Made by a program: the position numbers and the translations under genes. Below are positions 12,082 to 29,210 of a DNA stretch of 64,000 bases, piece after piece. The DNA is from Hyperoplus lanceolatus (Eukaryota; Chordata; Actinopteri; Uranoscopiformes; Ammodytidae). The DNA lies in NCBI GenBank assembly GCA_026929865.2, contig CM049395.1, forward strand, positions 17,667,501-17,731,500, written 5' to 3'. How positions within the stretch are numbered: the stretch's first letter is position 1; every line of letters begins with the position of its first letter. Under the pieces are notes generated by a model that was given only the letters and a program-made list of their open reading frames with translations, ran no database searches and was not told the origin of the DNA.

Positions 12082-13371
12082 GCATTTTGTGAGAAAATAT
12101 GGGTGGACCTCTCAAAAATTGCAACAGAAGCCATTTAAACTGTTTTTGACTCATGAATATGTAATTAATAACATACTAAAAGTCTTAAGGAATCCAAGTG
12201 GTGGAAAGTTATTTTCTAAGGGGTTTCTTAACCATACCTTTAAGTCAATTTTCGGCTTCCTAAAGTACTGTTTTATGGTAGATGGGATATGTGCAAAATT
12301 GTTAACCTTTTCAGAAAAGCTTGAAACTTGGTACACTTATACAGTTTGGGGCTCTGAACATTTTCAGATACTAAGCCATTGCAACATTGAATCATGGTTG
12401 CTATGGAGACCATTTTACTTTCCCCCATAGCCTAATTATGCATTTTTCATCATAACTCCTGAACCAAACATAATACCACATAACTAGTGATGTCTAACCC
12501 TATGTTTTCATGGTCAGGGATTACTATGATACCACACAACATCAGAAACAGTTAAGGTCAATAGTTAAGGGTGAATCCAATGATATTTTTTTTAAATATA
12601 TACATACATTCTTTTCTGATATTACTGTGGACTCATTACTGTCCATATCAACCGACAACTTTGTTTAACAAGAGATATGGTACAATGCATGTGCAAATAA
12701 ATGATTGACTATGAAGTCATAATATTGATTTGATTTAACTTTCTTGCCATAAATGTATTAAATGTTTTCAAGATAACAATGTCAAGTTATTTTTGGGTAA
12801 ATGTTGCCTTTATTAGTTAGAGAGAGAGATCAGAACCATATGATCCGACAGCAGACCTGGAACTCATGGAAAACTGCCATCCTGTTTGTCTCACAAAGGC
12901 CAGCATGGTCTAGTATGATGCAATTTGCACAGCATGGCAATCACCTGGGGTAAACATCCTTTGTGTTTACCCCATTGGTTGATATGAGACGTAGTGACCC
13001 TACATGCATCTACTCCGCATGTAAGTTCCTATGTGAACATGCCCACTGCCACAATTCCACCCCAATCATCAAATTTTATCAACCAGCAACGAGCAACCAC
13101 TGGTGGAAGGCATTTTCTTATGAAAGCAGTTGAGCCAGAGGTTAGTGACTTGGGGGCTTTCACACTGATATTAGTTGTTGGGGTCCATTGGGCATGTTAT
13201 GGTTGATGCTGGGAAGAGGAAGTGATAATGATTTTCTATGCAGCCATTGTGCACATTATGACAAGGAAGATGTTTGGATGGGATTTGCATTGAAAGAGTC
13301 CTTAATTGCCTGATTCTGCCTGATGCACTTGTTGTAACTCCCCATTAGCTGCAAGGAGATCCAAAATACTA
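12082..13371. other. Intergenic, no gene recognised
   Basis: AT-rich sequence between the mariner remnant and the Tc1 element. A frame of 113 codons at 12089-12430 has no recognisable similarity and is probably chance. I see no firm feature. Confidence 0.5.
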
Positions 13372-13656
13372 CACTCAACAAAAATAGAAACGCAACACTT
13401 TTGTTCTTGCTCCCATTTTTCATGAGATGGACTTAAAGATCTAAAATTCATTCCAGATACACAATATTACCATTTCTCTCAAACATTGTTGACACATCTG
13501 TCTAAATGTGTGATAGTGAGCACTTCTGCTTTGCTGAGATAATCCATCCCACCTCACTGGTGTGCCACATCAAGATGCTGATCTGACATCATTTTTAGTG
13601 CACAGGTGTGCCTTAGACTGTCCACAATAAAAGGCCACCCTGAAATGTGCAGTTTT
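13372..13656. repeat. Left terminal inverted repeat of the Tc1 element
   Basis: About 285 bp pairing with 14713-14998. It includes the outer CACTCAACAAAAATAG end and an inner block around AAGGCCACCCTGAAATGTGC. The repeat runs up to about 15 bp before the transposase start. Confidence 0.9.
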
Positions 13657-13669
13657 GTCTCACAGCAAA

Positions 13670-14614
13670 ATGCCACAGATGCCACAAGCATTGAGGGAGC
13701 GTGCAATTGGCATGCTGACAGCAGGAATGTCAACCAGATCTGTTGCTCGTGCATTGAATGTTAATTTCTCCACCATAAGCCGTCTCCAAAGGCGTTTCAG
13801 AGAATATGGCAGTACATCCAACCGGCCTCACAACCGCAGACCACGTGTAACCACACCAGCCCAGGACCTCCACATCCAGCAGGTTCACCTCCAAGATCGT
13901 CTGAGACCAGCCACTGAGACAGCTGCTGAAACAATTGGTTTGCATAACCAAACAATTTCTGCACAAACCGTCAGAAACCGTCTCAGGGAAGCTCAACTGC
14001 ATGCTCGTCGTCCTCATCGGGGTCTTGACCTGACTCCAGCTCGTCGCCGTAAAAGACTTGAGTGGGCAAATGCTCACATGCGATGGCGTCTGGCACGTTG
14101 GAGAGGTGTTCTCTTCACGGATGAATGTCGGTTTACATTGTTCAGGGCAGATGGCAGACAGCGTGTGTGGCGTCGTGTGGGTGAGCGCTTTGCTGATGTC
14201 AATGTTGTGGATCGAGTGGCCCATGGTGGTGGTGGGGTTATGGTATGGGCAGGCATCTGTTATGGACGAAGAACACAGGTGCATTTTATTGATGGCATTT
14301 TGAATGCACAGAGATACCGTGATGAGATCCTGAGGCCCATTGTTGTGCCATACATCCATGAACATCACCTCACGTTTCAGCAAGATAATGCACGGCCCCA
14401 TGTTGCAAGGATCTGTACACAATAATTGGAAGCTGAAAATTTCCCAGTTCTTGCATGGCCAGCATACTCACCGGACATGTCACCCATTGAGCATGTTTGG
14501 GATGTGCTTGACCGGCGTATACGACAGCGTGCACCACTTCCCACTAATATCCAGCAACTTCGCACAGCCATTGAAGAGGAGTGGGCCAACATTCCACAGG
14601 CCACAATTGACTGA
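13670..14614 (+). pseudogene. Tc1 transposase, one nonsense codon and a 3' frameshift
   Basis: The enzyme would bind the inverted repeats and cut and paste the element. The start is taken at ATG 13670 (MPQMPQALRER). An N-terminal helix-turn-helix region, including MSTRSVARALNVNFSTIS, is followed by a basic RPHNRRPRVTT segment. The DDE catalytic residues are all visible: D151 in FTDECRF, D239 in QQDNARPH and E274 in SPIEHVWD, with 34 residues between the last two. A TAA at 14423-14425 interrupts the frame between D239 and E274. The frame is the same on both sides, so this is one point lesion. After position 14605 a small deletion shifts the remaining tail out of frame. As it stands the copy should be inactive, though its ends could respond to a transposase supplied elsewhere. 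Confidence 0.9.
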
Positions 14615-14712
14615 TAAACTCTATGCGAAGAAGATGTGTTGCACTGCATGAGGCAAATGGTGGTCACACCAGATACTGACTGGTTCTGAGTCCCCAGACC
14701 CCCAATAAAGCA

Positions 14713-14998
14713 AAAAAATGCACATTTCAGAGTGGCCTTTTATTGTAGACAGTCTAAGGCACACCTGTGCACTAATCATGATGTCAGATCAGCATCTTGA
14801 TGTGGCACACCTGTGAGGTGGGATGGATTATCTCAGCAAAGCAGAAGTGCTCACTATCACACATTTAGACAGATTTGTGAACAATGTTTCAGAGAAATGG
14901 TAATATTGTGTATCTGGAATGAATTTTAGATCTTTAAGTCCATCTCATGAAAAATGGGAGCAAAAACAAAAGTGTTGCGTTTATATTTTTGTTGAGTG
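14713..14998. repeat. Right terminal inverted repeat of the Tc1 element
   Basis: Near reverse complement of 13372-13656, ending TTTTTGTTGAGTG before the TA at 14999. Confidence 0.9.
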
Positions 14999-15216
14999 TA
15001 TATACCTGGGCACTTGAGGCGGATGGGAGTTAGGAGACAAAGGGGGTTAGTGGCGCACCTGATATTTTCTGTTTACCGTCAAACAACCATCAAATTATCG
15101 TCAAACTAGCGTCAATTACAACAGTTTATCTTTTCTTTATTTGTTTTCAATACCCTCGTTATGTTTTCAATACCCTCGTTATGTTTTCATTCATCCGTTG
15201 TTATCAAGATTGCAAG

Positions 15217-18200
15217 ATGGCCGCCGTGCAGTCACACAGGTTGGCAGGCTCTGTGTGTATGCCAAAAAAACAAACTAAAAACCTCAAAAGATATCGGCTT
15301 TTGCCATCTACATGTCTCTTTATTGCTTTAGTATGTTCTTATCTACTCTTGTGCTTAACATTCACACAACAAATGGATAAAAACAGTGAACAAGTCCTCT
15401 ACCCAGCAAAGAAGAGTCAACACCTGCTCTACACAAAACTACTGGACAATGGACGTGCAAGGCTACCCTCAGGTAAAGATGAACAGTCAGACCAACTTAA
15501 ACCTTTCCTGGGAATTGCACATGTTCTGATGATACTGCTCCTGGCTGGCGATATTGAAATTAATCCTGGACCTTCAATGAACTCTTATTACCTGGATGCT
15601 AAACCACCACAGCTAACAGGGCCACTGCTAAGTGGGCCACAACTACAGCTAATTGGGATACAATCATGGCCAACAGGCCTTGATTTAACTGGGCAACAAC
15701 CACACCTAGCAGGGTTACAATTACAGCTAGCCAGGCTTCATCCTCAGTTAACTGGGCTACAAGCACTACCAGCCAGGCTACAGCCGCAGCCCACCGGGCT
15801 ACATCCTCAGCTAGCTGGGCTACATCCTCAGCTAGCCAGGCTACATCCTCACCTAACTGGGCTACATCCAAAGCCAGCCTGGCTTCAACCACGGCCAGCC
15901 GGGCTTCAACCTCAACCACAGCCAGCCGGGCTTCAACCACGGCCAGCCGGGCTTCAACCTCAACCACAGCCAGCCGGGCTTCAACCACAGCCAGCCGGGC
16001 TTCAACCACGGCCAGCCGGGCTTCAACCACGGCCAGCCGGGCTTCAACCTCAACCACAGCCAGCCGGGCTTCAACCACGGCCAGCCGGGCAACAACCACA
16101 GCCAGCCGGGCAACAACCACAGCCAGCCGGGCTTCAACCACGGCCAGCCGGGCTTCAACCTCAACCACGGCCAACTGGGCTTCAACCACAGCCAGCCGGG
16201 CCTCAACCACAGCCAGCCGGGCTTCAACCACAGCCAGCCGGGCTTCAACCACGGCCAACTGGGCTTCAACCACAGCCAGCCGGGCTTCAACAACGGCCAA
16301 CTGGGCTTCAACCTCAACCGCAGCCAACTGGGCTTCAACCTCAACCACGGCCAACTGGGCTTCAACCACAGCCAGCCGGGCTTCAACCACAGCCAAATGG
16401 GCTTCAACCACAGCCAGCCAGGCAACAACCACAGCCAGCCAGGCAACAACCACAGCCAGCCAGGCAACAACCACAGCCAGCCGGGCTTCAACCACAGCCA
16501 GCCAGGCAACAACCACAGCCAGCCGGGCTTCAACCACAGCCAGCCGGGCTTCAACCACAGCCAGCCGGGCTTCAACCACAGCCAGCCGGGCTTCAACCAC
16601 AGCCAGCCGGGCTTCAACCACGGCCAACTGGGCTTCAACCACAGCCAGCCGGGCTTCAACAACGGCCAACTGGGCTTCAACCTCAACCGCAGCCAACTGG
16701 GCTTCAACCTCAACCACGGCCAACTGGGCTTCAACCACAGCCAGCCGGGCTTCAACCACAGCCAAATGGGCTTCAACCACAGCCAGCCAGGCAACAACCA
16801 CAGCCAGCCAGGCAACAACCACAGCCAGCCAGGCAACAACCACAGCCAGCCGGGCTTCAACCACAGCCAGCCAGGCAACAACCACAGCCAGCCGGGCTTC
16901 AACCACAGCCAGCCGGGCTTCAACCACAGCCAGCCGGGCTTCAACCACAGCCAGCCGGGCTTCAACCACAGCCAGCCAGGCAACAACCACAGCCAGCCGG
17001 GCTTCAACCACAGCCAGCCGGGCTTCAACCTCAACCACAGCCAGCTGGGCTTCAACCTCAACCAGCCGGGCAACAACCACGGCAAAAGGTCTACACAGTG
17101 GTGACTCAGTCTGCCATGCAGTCTGATACGCATGTTGACCCACAGCGTGTCGGACTGCAGGGCAGAGTGAAACACGCAATCAGTGAATCCTGCAAACACA
17201 GTGGTCGCGCTGAAGGTAAACAGAGACAATTTAGATTCTTCCAGACTGTAAATCATGCAAAGGTCATATGGGACTCAAAGACAAAACCAAAGGGTATTGT
17301 AGGAGGACACTTGAACATTCGAAGTATTATTTCAAAACAAGATCAGGTTCAACACCTATTAACAGACTCCAATCTAGATTATTTATGTTTGACTGAAACA
17401 TGGCTTAACTGTAATATCCCAACACATATGATTGATGTACCAGGTTATGTATGCTTTAGGAAAGATAGATTGATGGGTAGGGGGGGTGGAGCAATGATCT
17501 ATATAAGAGAGAGTTTTAAATGTAATGAAATTAATCTGGACACACCTTTGGAGTGTATTGCTATTAATGTTGTGTTGTCAACAAAAATGAAATTCAATAT
17601 TGTAACCCTATATAATCCTCCATCGCATGGTGCCTCATTTTACCAGGATTTAGACGAACTACTTAAACAACTAAATTGTAGCTGTGAAACTATATTTTTG
17701 GGAGACTATAATATAAACTGGTTGCACAAAGGCAGCAAGCAAAAATTAAAAACAATCTATTCAAAGCATAATTTTCAGCAAATGATCAAAGGACCAACAA
17801 GACTAACTAAAGTCAGCAAAACCCTCATTGACTTGGTCTTTACAAATAGAATTGAGAGAGTGACAAAGACATACAATTTAATCACAGGCCTGTCTGACCA
17901 TAATATGATTTTAATAGTTAGAAAACTAACCAAAAAACGTCTAAAATCCTGGTGCAATGGTAAACCAGAGTTTGCAGGTATTCCAAAGAACAAAACAACA
18001 CAATTTGAAAACGACTTACGGAATATTTCTTGGGATGATGTTATACAATCTCACAATGTAAACACCTGTTGTGATACAATGATGAAAACATTTACTGATC
18101 TGATGCAGAAATACACTCAGAAATTGAGAAAGCCACGTCGTCCCAGGGCTTTACCGTGGTTAAATAAGGATATTCATCAACTAATGAAGAAAAGGGATTT

Positions 18201-20109
18201 TGCACTTAAACAGTCACTGGTAACAAAAAATTATTCAGACACACTTATTTTCAAAGGTTTAAGAAATAAGGTAACAAAGGAGTTGCGTATGGCAAAAACC
18301 TGTTACTTTGTGCAACTAATTGCTGACTCAAAAGGGAAAAGCTCAGCAATCTGGAAACATCTAAATACTTTGACTAATCGGGCACCAAATATGAAAAGAT
18401 CGAATGTGGAATTAAATATAAATGGAACAGTTAGTAATGATGTATTGGAAATTGCAAATGAATTTAATACATTTTTCATAAAATCAGTTGAGGAACTGGC
18501 AACTAATTTCCGACCAATTGAGTTTGAGGATATACAGAGAGATCTCTCGACTTCTTTTCATATTAAAGAGGTCAATCAAAGTGAGATTGGTAAAGTTATA
18601 ATGGAGTTACGGCAATCTAAGGCTAAGGATTATTTTGGATTGGATTCTTTAATTATTAAAAAACACAGTTCTGTTGTTCAAGTGCCAGTGACTCATGTTG
18701 TCAACTGCTCCATCAGAAGCAACACATTTCCTGAGCCCTGGAAAAAGGCAATTATAACTCCCATTCACAAGTCTGGTTCACCTGACCTGGTCTCTAATTA
18801 TAGGCCAATTTCTATCTTGCCTGCACTCTCAAAAGTTCTTGAGAAAACAGTTGCTAAACAACTTGTGGATTACTTAGAAAATAAACATCTACTGCACCCC
18901 AAACAATTTGGATTCAGAGCAAGGTACTCAACAGAGTTGGCAAACTGCTACCTCACTGAAACTATAAAACAGTTGTTAGATGAGGGGAATGTAGTGGTGG
19001 CAGTATTCTTGGATTTGAAAAAAGCCTTTGATACCGTTAACCATGGAATTCTCCTTAATAAACTCAAAACATTTAATTTCTCAGATGAGGCAATTGCTTG
19101 GTTCCGTTCATATCTTAAACATAGAGAGCAGTGGGTTAGATCTAATTCTACCCTGTCAACTGTCCAGACTTGTTCAATGGGAATTCCACAGGGTTCTATT
19201 TTAGGCCCTTTACTTTTTAGCTTATATATTAATGATTTACCGGACAGTTGTAAAAAAGCCAGATGCCAAATGTATGCAGACGACACCGTGGTATTTGTGT
19301 CTGCAAAAACGACTCAGTTGGCAGCTAAAACTCTGTCAGAGGAGATGTCTGGTGTATCCCAGTGGCTCAGAAACAATCATTTGACCTTAAATTATAAAAA
19401 GACAGTGTCAATGTGCTTTTCAATTAAAAGAAAAGCCAATGAAAATTCCAGAGTAAAAATTGATGAGATAGAGATAGATCAAGTAGATGAGTTCAAATTC
19501 TTAGGTGTTGTTCTAGATTCTCAACTTAAATTTAACAGACATGTTAAGAAGCTATGCAAGACTGTCAAGACCAACTTAAATTGCTTTCGCCTTATAAGAC
19601 AATATATACCTCTTAAGGCAGCACAACAATTTATGCATGCCATGATATTCTCCCATTTGTCATACTGTATAACCGTTTGGGGTCAAGCCAACCAAACAAC
19701 AATGACACCAATACAATCATTATACAAACAGGCACTTAAAATAATGGATCAGAAACCTACAAGATGGCACCATTGCCAAATTTTAAAGAAACACAATTTG
19801 CTGAGTTTTGACAGCTTTTTAAACTTTTCATTTTTAAAGATAATGTTCAAGTGTGTGAACAACCTTGCTCCAGAAATACTCTGCCAAATGATAAATAAAC
19901 TGGACAGCAGAATTAGAACTAGGGGTGCAACCAGCGGAAATTGTAGAACAGCCAGACGCAAAACCACATTCGGACAATCATCCTTTGTAGCAATAGGCAC
20001 TAAACTATGGAATACACTACCAACAGAAATCAAAACATTGACAGAGCTCAAGGTTTTTAACTCACAAGTAAAACAATGGTTGAAACTGAATAAACCCTGT
20101 GAACATTGA
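15217..20109 (+). CDS. LINE polyprotein: 2A-like motif, QPQPAGL repeats, endonuclease, reverse transcriptase
   Basis: The frame is open from ATG 15181 (1642 codons); the ATG at 15217 (codon 13, context AAGATGG) fits a vertebrate start better. Residue numbers below count from 15181. In order: a hydrophobic segment at about 44-61; a second at about 108-122; a 2A-like GDIEINPGP at 123-131; degenerate then homogeneous heptad repeats from about 150 to 635; an endonuclease at about 705-910 with N712, E739 in LTETW, D842 and N844 in GDYN, and S905-D906-H907; and a reverse transcriptase from about 1180, with D1278 in FLDLKKAFD, GIPQGSILGPLLF, and YADD at 1365-1368. It would nick target DNA and copy its own RNA there. 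No CCHC knuckle or ORF1-like RNA-binding domain was seen. All catalytic motifs are intact with no stop or frameshift, so the copy may be active or very young. Confidence 0.92.
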   Translation: MAAVQSHRLAGSVCMPKKQTKNLKRYRLLPSTCLFIALVCSYLLLCLTFTQQMDKNSEQVLYPAKKSQHLLYTKLLDNGRARLPSGKDEQSDQLKPFLGIAHVLMILLLAGDIEINPGPSMNSYYLDAKPPQLTGPLLSGPQLQLIGIQSWPTGLDLTGQQPHLAGLQLQLARLHPQLTGLQALPARLQPQPTGLHPQLAGLHPQLARLHPHLTGLHPKPAWLQPRPAGLQPQPQPAGLQPRPAGLQPQPQPAGLQPQPAGLQPRPAGLQPRPAGLQPQPQPAGLQPRPAGQQPQPAGQQPQPAGLQPRPAGLQPQPRPTGLQPQPAGPQPQPAGLQPQPAGLQPRPTGLQPQPAGLQQRPTGLQPQPQPTGLQPQPRPTGLQPQPAGLQPQPNGLQPQPARQQPQPARQQPQPARQQPQPAGLQPQPARQQPQPAGLQPQPAGLQPQPAGLQPQPAGLQPQPAGLQPRPTGLQPQPAGLQQRPTGLQPQPQPTGLQPQPRPTGLQPQPAGLQPQPNGLQPQPARQQPQPARQQPQPARQQPQPAGLQPQPARQQPQPAGLQPQPAGLQPQPAGLQPQPAGLQPQPARQQPQPAGLQPQPAGLQPQPQPAGLQPQPAGQQPRQKVYTVVTQSAMQSDTHVDPQRVGLQGRVKHAISESCKHSGRAEGKQRQFRFFQTVNHAKVIWDSKTKPKGIVGGHLNIRSIISKQDQVQHLLTDSNLDYLCLTETWLNCNIPTHMIDVPGYVCFRKDRLMGRGGGAMIYIRESFKCNEINLDTPLECIAINVVLSTKMKFNIVTLYNPPSHGASFYQDLDELLKQLNCSCETIFLGDYNINWLHKGSKQKLKTIYSKHNFQQMIKGPTRLTKVSKTLIDLVFTNRIERVTKTYNLITGLSDHNMILIVRKLTKKRLKSWCNGKPEFAGIPKNKTTQFENDLRNISWDDVIQSHNVNTCCDTMMKTFTDLMQKYTQKLRKPRRPRALPWLNKDIHQLMKKRDFALKQSLVTKNYSDTLIFKGLRNKVTKELRMAKTCYFVQLIADSKGKSSAIWKHLNTLTNRAPNMKRSNVELNINGTVSNDVLEIANEFNTFFIKSVEELATNFRPIEFEDIQRDLSTSFHIKEVNQSEIGKVIMELRQSKAKDYFGLDSLIIKKHSSVVQVPVTHVVNCSIRSNTFPEPWKKAIITPIHKSGSPDLVSNYRPISILPALSKVLEKTVAKQLVDYLENKHLLHPKQFGFRARYSTELANCYLTETIKQLLDEGNVVVAVFLDLKKAFDTVNHGILLNKLKTFNFSDEAIAWFRSYLKHREQWVRSNSTLSTVQTCSMGIPQGSILGPLLFSLYINDLPDSCKKARCQMYADDTVVFVSAKTTQLAAKTLSEEMSGVSQWLRNNHLTLNYKKTVSMCFSIKRKANENSRVKIDEIEIDQVDEFKFLGVVLDSQLKFNRHVKKLCKTVKTNLNCFRLIRQYIPLKAAQQFMHAMIFSHLSYCITVWGQANQTTMTPIQSLYKQALKIMDQKPTRWHHCQILKKHNLLSFDSFLNFSFLKIMFKCVNNLAPEILCQMINKLDSRIRTRGATSGNCRTARRKTTFGQSSFVAIGTKLWNTLPTEIKTLTELKVFNSQVKQWLKLNKPCEH
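15547..15573 (+). other. 2A-like ribosome-skipping motif (GDIEINPGP) within the LINE frame
   Basis: Residues 123-131 match the 2A consensus D-x-E-x-N-P-G-P exactly; skipping would occur between G130 and P131. A hydrophobic stretch, FLGIAHVLMILLLA, directly precedes it. 2A-like motifs are known from several non-LTR retrotransposons. Here the motif would release an N-terminal peptide of about 118-130 residues from the repeat-endonuclease-reverse transcriptase part. Function is inferred from the motif. Confidence 0.8.
15700..17090 (+). repeat. 21-bp coding minisatellite (QPQPAGL heptads) with a 369-bp higher-order duplication
   Basis: Units are 21 bp (GGGCTTCAACCACAGCCAGCC and variants) with 27-bp variants (extra QP pair) and QQPQPAG/R variants. 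All are multiples of three, so the frame is kept. The 5' edge is diverged while the core is nearly uniform. A mixed block around 16241-16600 recurs exactly 369 bp later, around 16610-16970, showing a recent duplication of a multi-unit block. The units lack stop codons in other frames too, which produces long spurious frames on both strands. Confidence 0.95.
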
Positions 20110-20375
20110 CACACACTCACATACACACATTAATCATTGTCCTTGTTTTTATTGTTTTTATTTATTTTTTTTTTTTTATTTTTTGTTTGTTTTATGTCTA
20201 TTATGTATGATCCCTGTATTTGTATTCATGTGAATTTTTTTAGGAGATGCCTAATCAGGGACAGGGGTTGCAAATTAGTTTCGACTAACACCTGTATGCG
20301 TGGCATCTGTTTTATGTTTTTATAATATGAAACAATGTTTTAATGCATTTGTCCTTAATAAAGAAATATCATATT

Positions 20376-21543
20376 CTGCCTTCATTTATTAAACATTCAA
20401 ACTATACTCATCACCGGACTTGCCTAATTGAATGACGTGTAAATGCCTGGAGCCCACTTAAGCCTCTTAGCAGCCTTTATTGGAGAGCTGTCGCTATAAT
20501 CAGGGTCTGGATTTCCAGGCTAGTTTAAAGGTCAAAAATACACTAATTTCAAAAAAAGCAGTTGGTGGTACATGATCAAAAGTGGCATCTTAAGAGTTAA
20601 TTTTGAATTGTGATTAATTAAATCACAACATAAATTGAACAACCCCTTCATGAAAAAAAAATTGGGAAAAATTATTGATCTTTCATAATTTTAATGCAGT
20701 TTAAAGGTCTAAATACATACATTTCCACTCACAGACACAGTGTAACTTTTTTTTTACAAGGCATAAGGGTTAACCTGGAGTTGCATTGTTATAACCCTTT
20801 ATTCTTTTTAGAAGTGTATAGTCTTTCACAGTAAAATAAATGCTTTTCTACTTGAAGACCATCTTGTGACTTGCGATTTTAAGAACTGCTGACTATATTC
20901 TCATAAAATATTGTCATTTTGAGAAACACTTGCATCTTCAGTAGCCTTTTTTTAAATTTCATATTCTAAGTCCTTTTACACATAGGCTACAGCTGTATTT
21001 GTCAACTCATATAAGGGATTTCTTAATTAGTACCATGGTGGGGGGATTTTCAGCCTTACAGAAGTAAATTACAAGATAAACAAATAATTAACAGCAAAAA
21101 AGCTAAATGAACAGACAGCAGGATAGGCTAATATAAATATGTAGACAAACTGCACAGTTTAATGTTCATTGTAAATATACATAGGCTACATTGAATTCTC
21201 AGTCTAGACGGTAAGAAAAAAGATTGCCAAGTAATTAAGTTTCTTTTCAGATAAAAAAAAATCAAAGCATAAATGAAAATATTAATTCACAAACTACCTG
21301 ATACACAATAAAGAATGCATTGTGTTGTTACATTTAAGGAAATAATACAACAAATGCAGTATAATTTAGCTTGTAATGCATTTTATTTTTTCATTGTGGC
21401 ATTGCTTATTTTAGCCTAAGTAAAGGATTTAATAACTTTATCCCCGAGTGAAATATATATCCTATTTAATGTGTATTGCCATCTTCCTTGCCGTTCTCAC
21501 CTCCCGCCGCTAAAGTTCGCTGTGGTCCGCGGCGTCTGTAATC
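20376..21543. other. Intergenic, upstream of rps17
   Basis: AT-rich sequence with no recognised gene or repeat boundary. The last about 70 bp (from 21475) become GC-rich, with CTCCCGCCGC and TGGTCCGCGGCG, as expected of a ribosomal protein promoter. Confidence 0.5.
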
Positions 21544-21581
21544 TATAAACTTCCTGTATGAACATCCGTTGCCTCTCTTCC
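21544..21581 (+). promoter_or_regulatory. rps17: rps17 core promoter: TATA-like box and TOP start motif
   Basis: TATAAA at 21544-21549 lies 28 bp before a pyrimidine run CCTCTCTTCC at 21572-21581. Ribosomal protein transcripts start with C followed by pyrimidines (the TOP motif), which subjects their translation to growth control through mTOR. The spacing suggests transcription starts at about C21572. A CTTCCTGT ETS-like site lies between the two. No transcript data were available. Confidence 0.6.
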
Positions 21582-21597
21582 ACCGGTCCGAATCAAC

Positions 21598-29168
<7,571 letters not shown>

Positions 29169-29186
29169 AATCATGTATAACCTCTT

Positions 29187-29192
29187 AATAAA
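29187..29192 (+). terminator. rps17: rps17 polyadenylation signal
   Basis: AATAAA 18 nt after the stop codon; cleavage is expected near 29205-29215. This very short 3' UTR is typical of ribosomal protein genes. Confidence 0.85.
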
Positions 29193-29210
29193 GATACATT
29201 ATTAAAATTG

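Larger units (their letters stand above)
13372..14998 (+). mobile_element. Tc1-like transposon with long terminal inverted repeats, nearly intact
   Basis: A TA dinucleotide flanks both ends (13370-13371 and 14999-15000). The termini read CACTCAACAAAAATAGAAAC on the left and its imperfect reverse complement on the right, and the inverted repeats extend about 285 bp on each side. Between them lies one transposase frame on the plus strand with a single internal stop and a frameshift near the end. The structure and DD34E spacing place it in the Tc1 group of Tc1/mariner. The nearly identical repeats suggest fairly recent activity. Confidence 0.95.
15010..20375 (+). mobile_element. LINE (non-LTR retrotransposon) of the L2/CR1 type, apparently full length
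   Basis: A single long frame encodes an apurinic-type endonuclease followed by a reverse transcriptase, the order seen in the CR1/L2/Rex1 and Jockey groups. The 5' leader holds a 20-bp sequence (GTTTTCAATACCCTCGTTAT) twice in tandem at 15142-15181. The 3' UTR is T-rich, with AATAAA at 20357-20362. No long poly(A) tail is visible, in line with L2/CR1-type ends. The 5' border is set just after the Tc1 element and is uncertain, as is the exact 3' end. No target duplication was found. The clade call rests on motif style, not on a tree. Confidence 0.88.

Noticed and set aside
12089-12430. Frame of 113 codons next to the mariner remnant
   Set aside because: Composition is like non-coding AT-rich DNA, and no domain or splice context was seen.
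15599-17256. Long minus-strand frames (526 and 464 codons) and a plus-strand frame (235 codons) over the LINE repeat
   Set aside because: They consist almost wholly of the 21-bp repeat read in other frames (VEARLAVV, KPGWLWL, FNHSQPG). The repeat unit has no stop in these frames, so their openness needs no selection.
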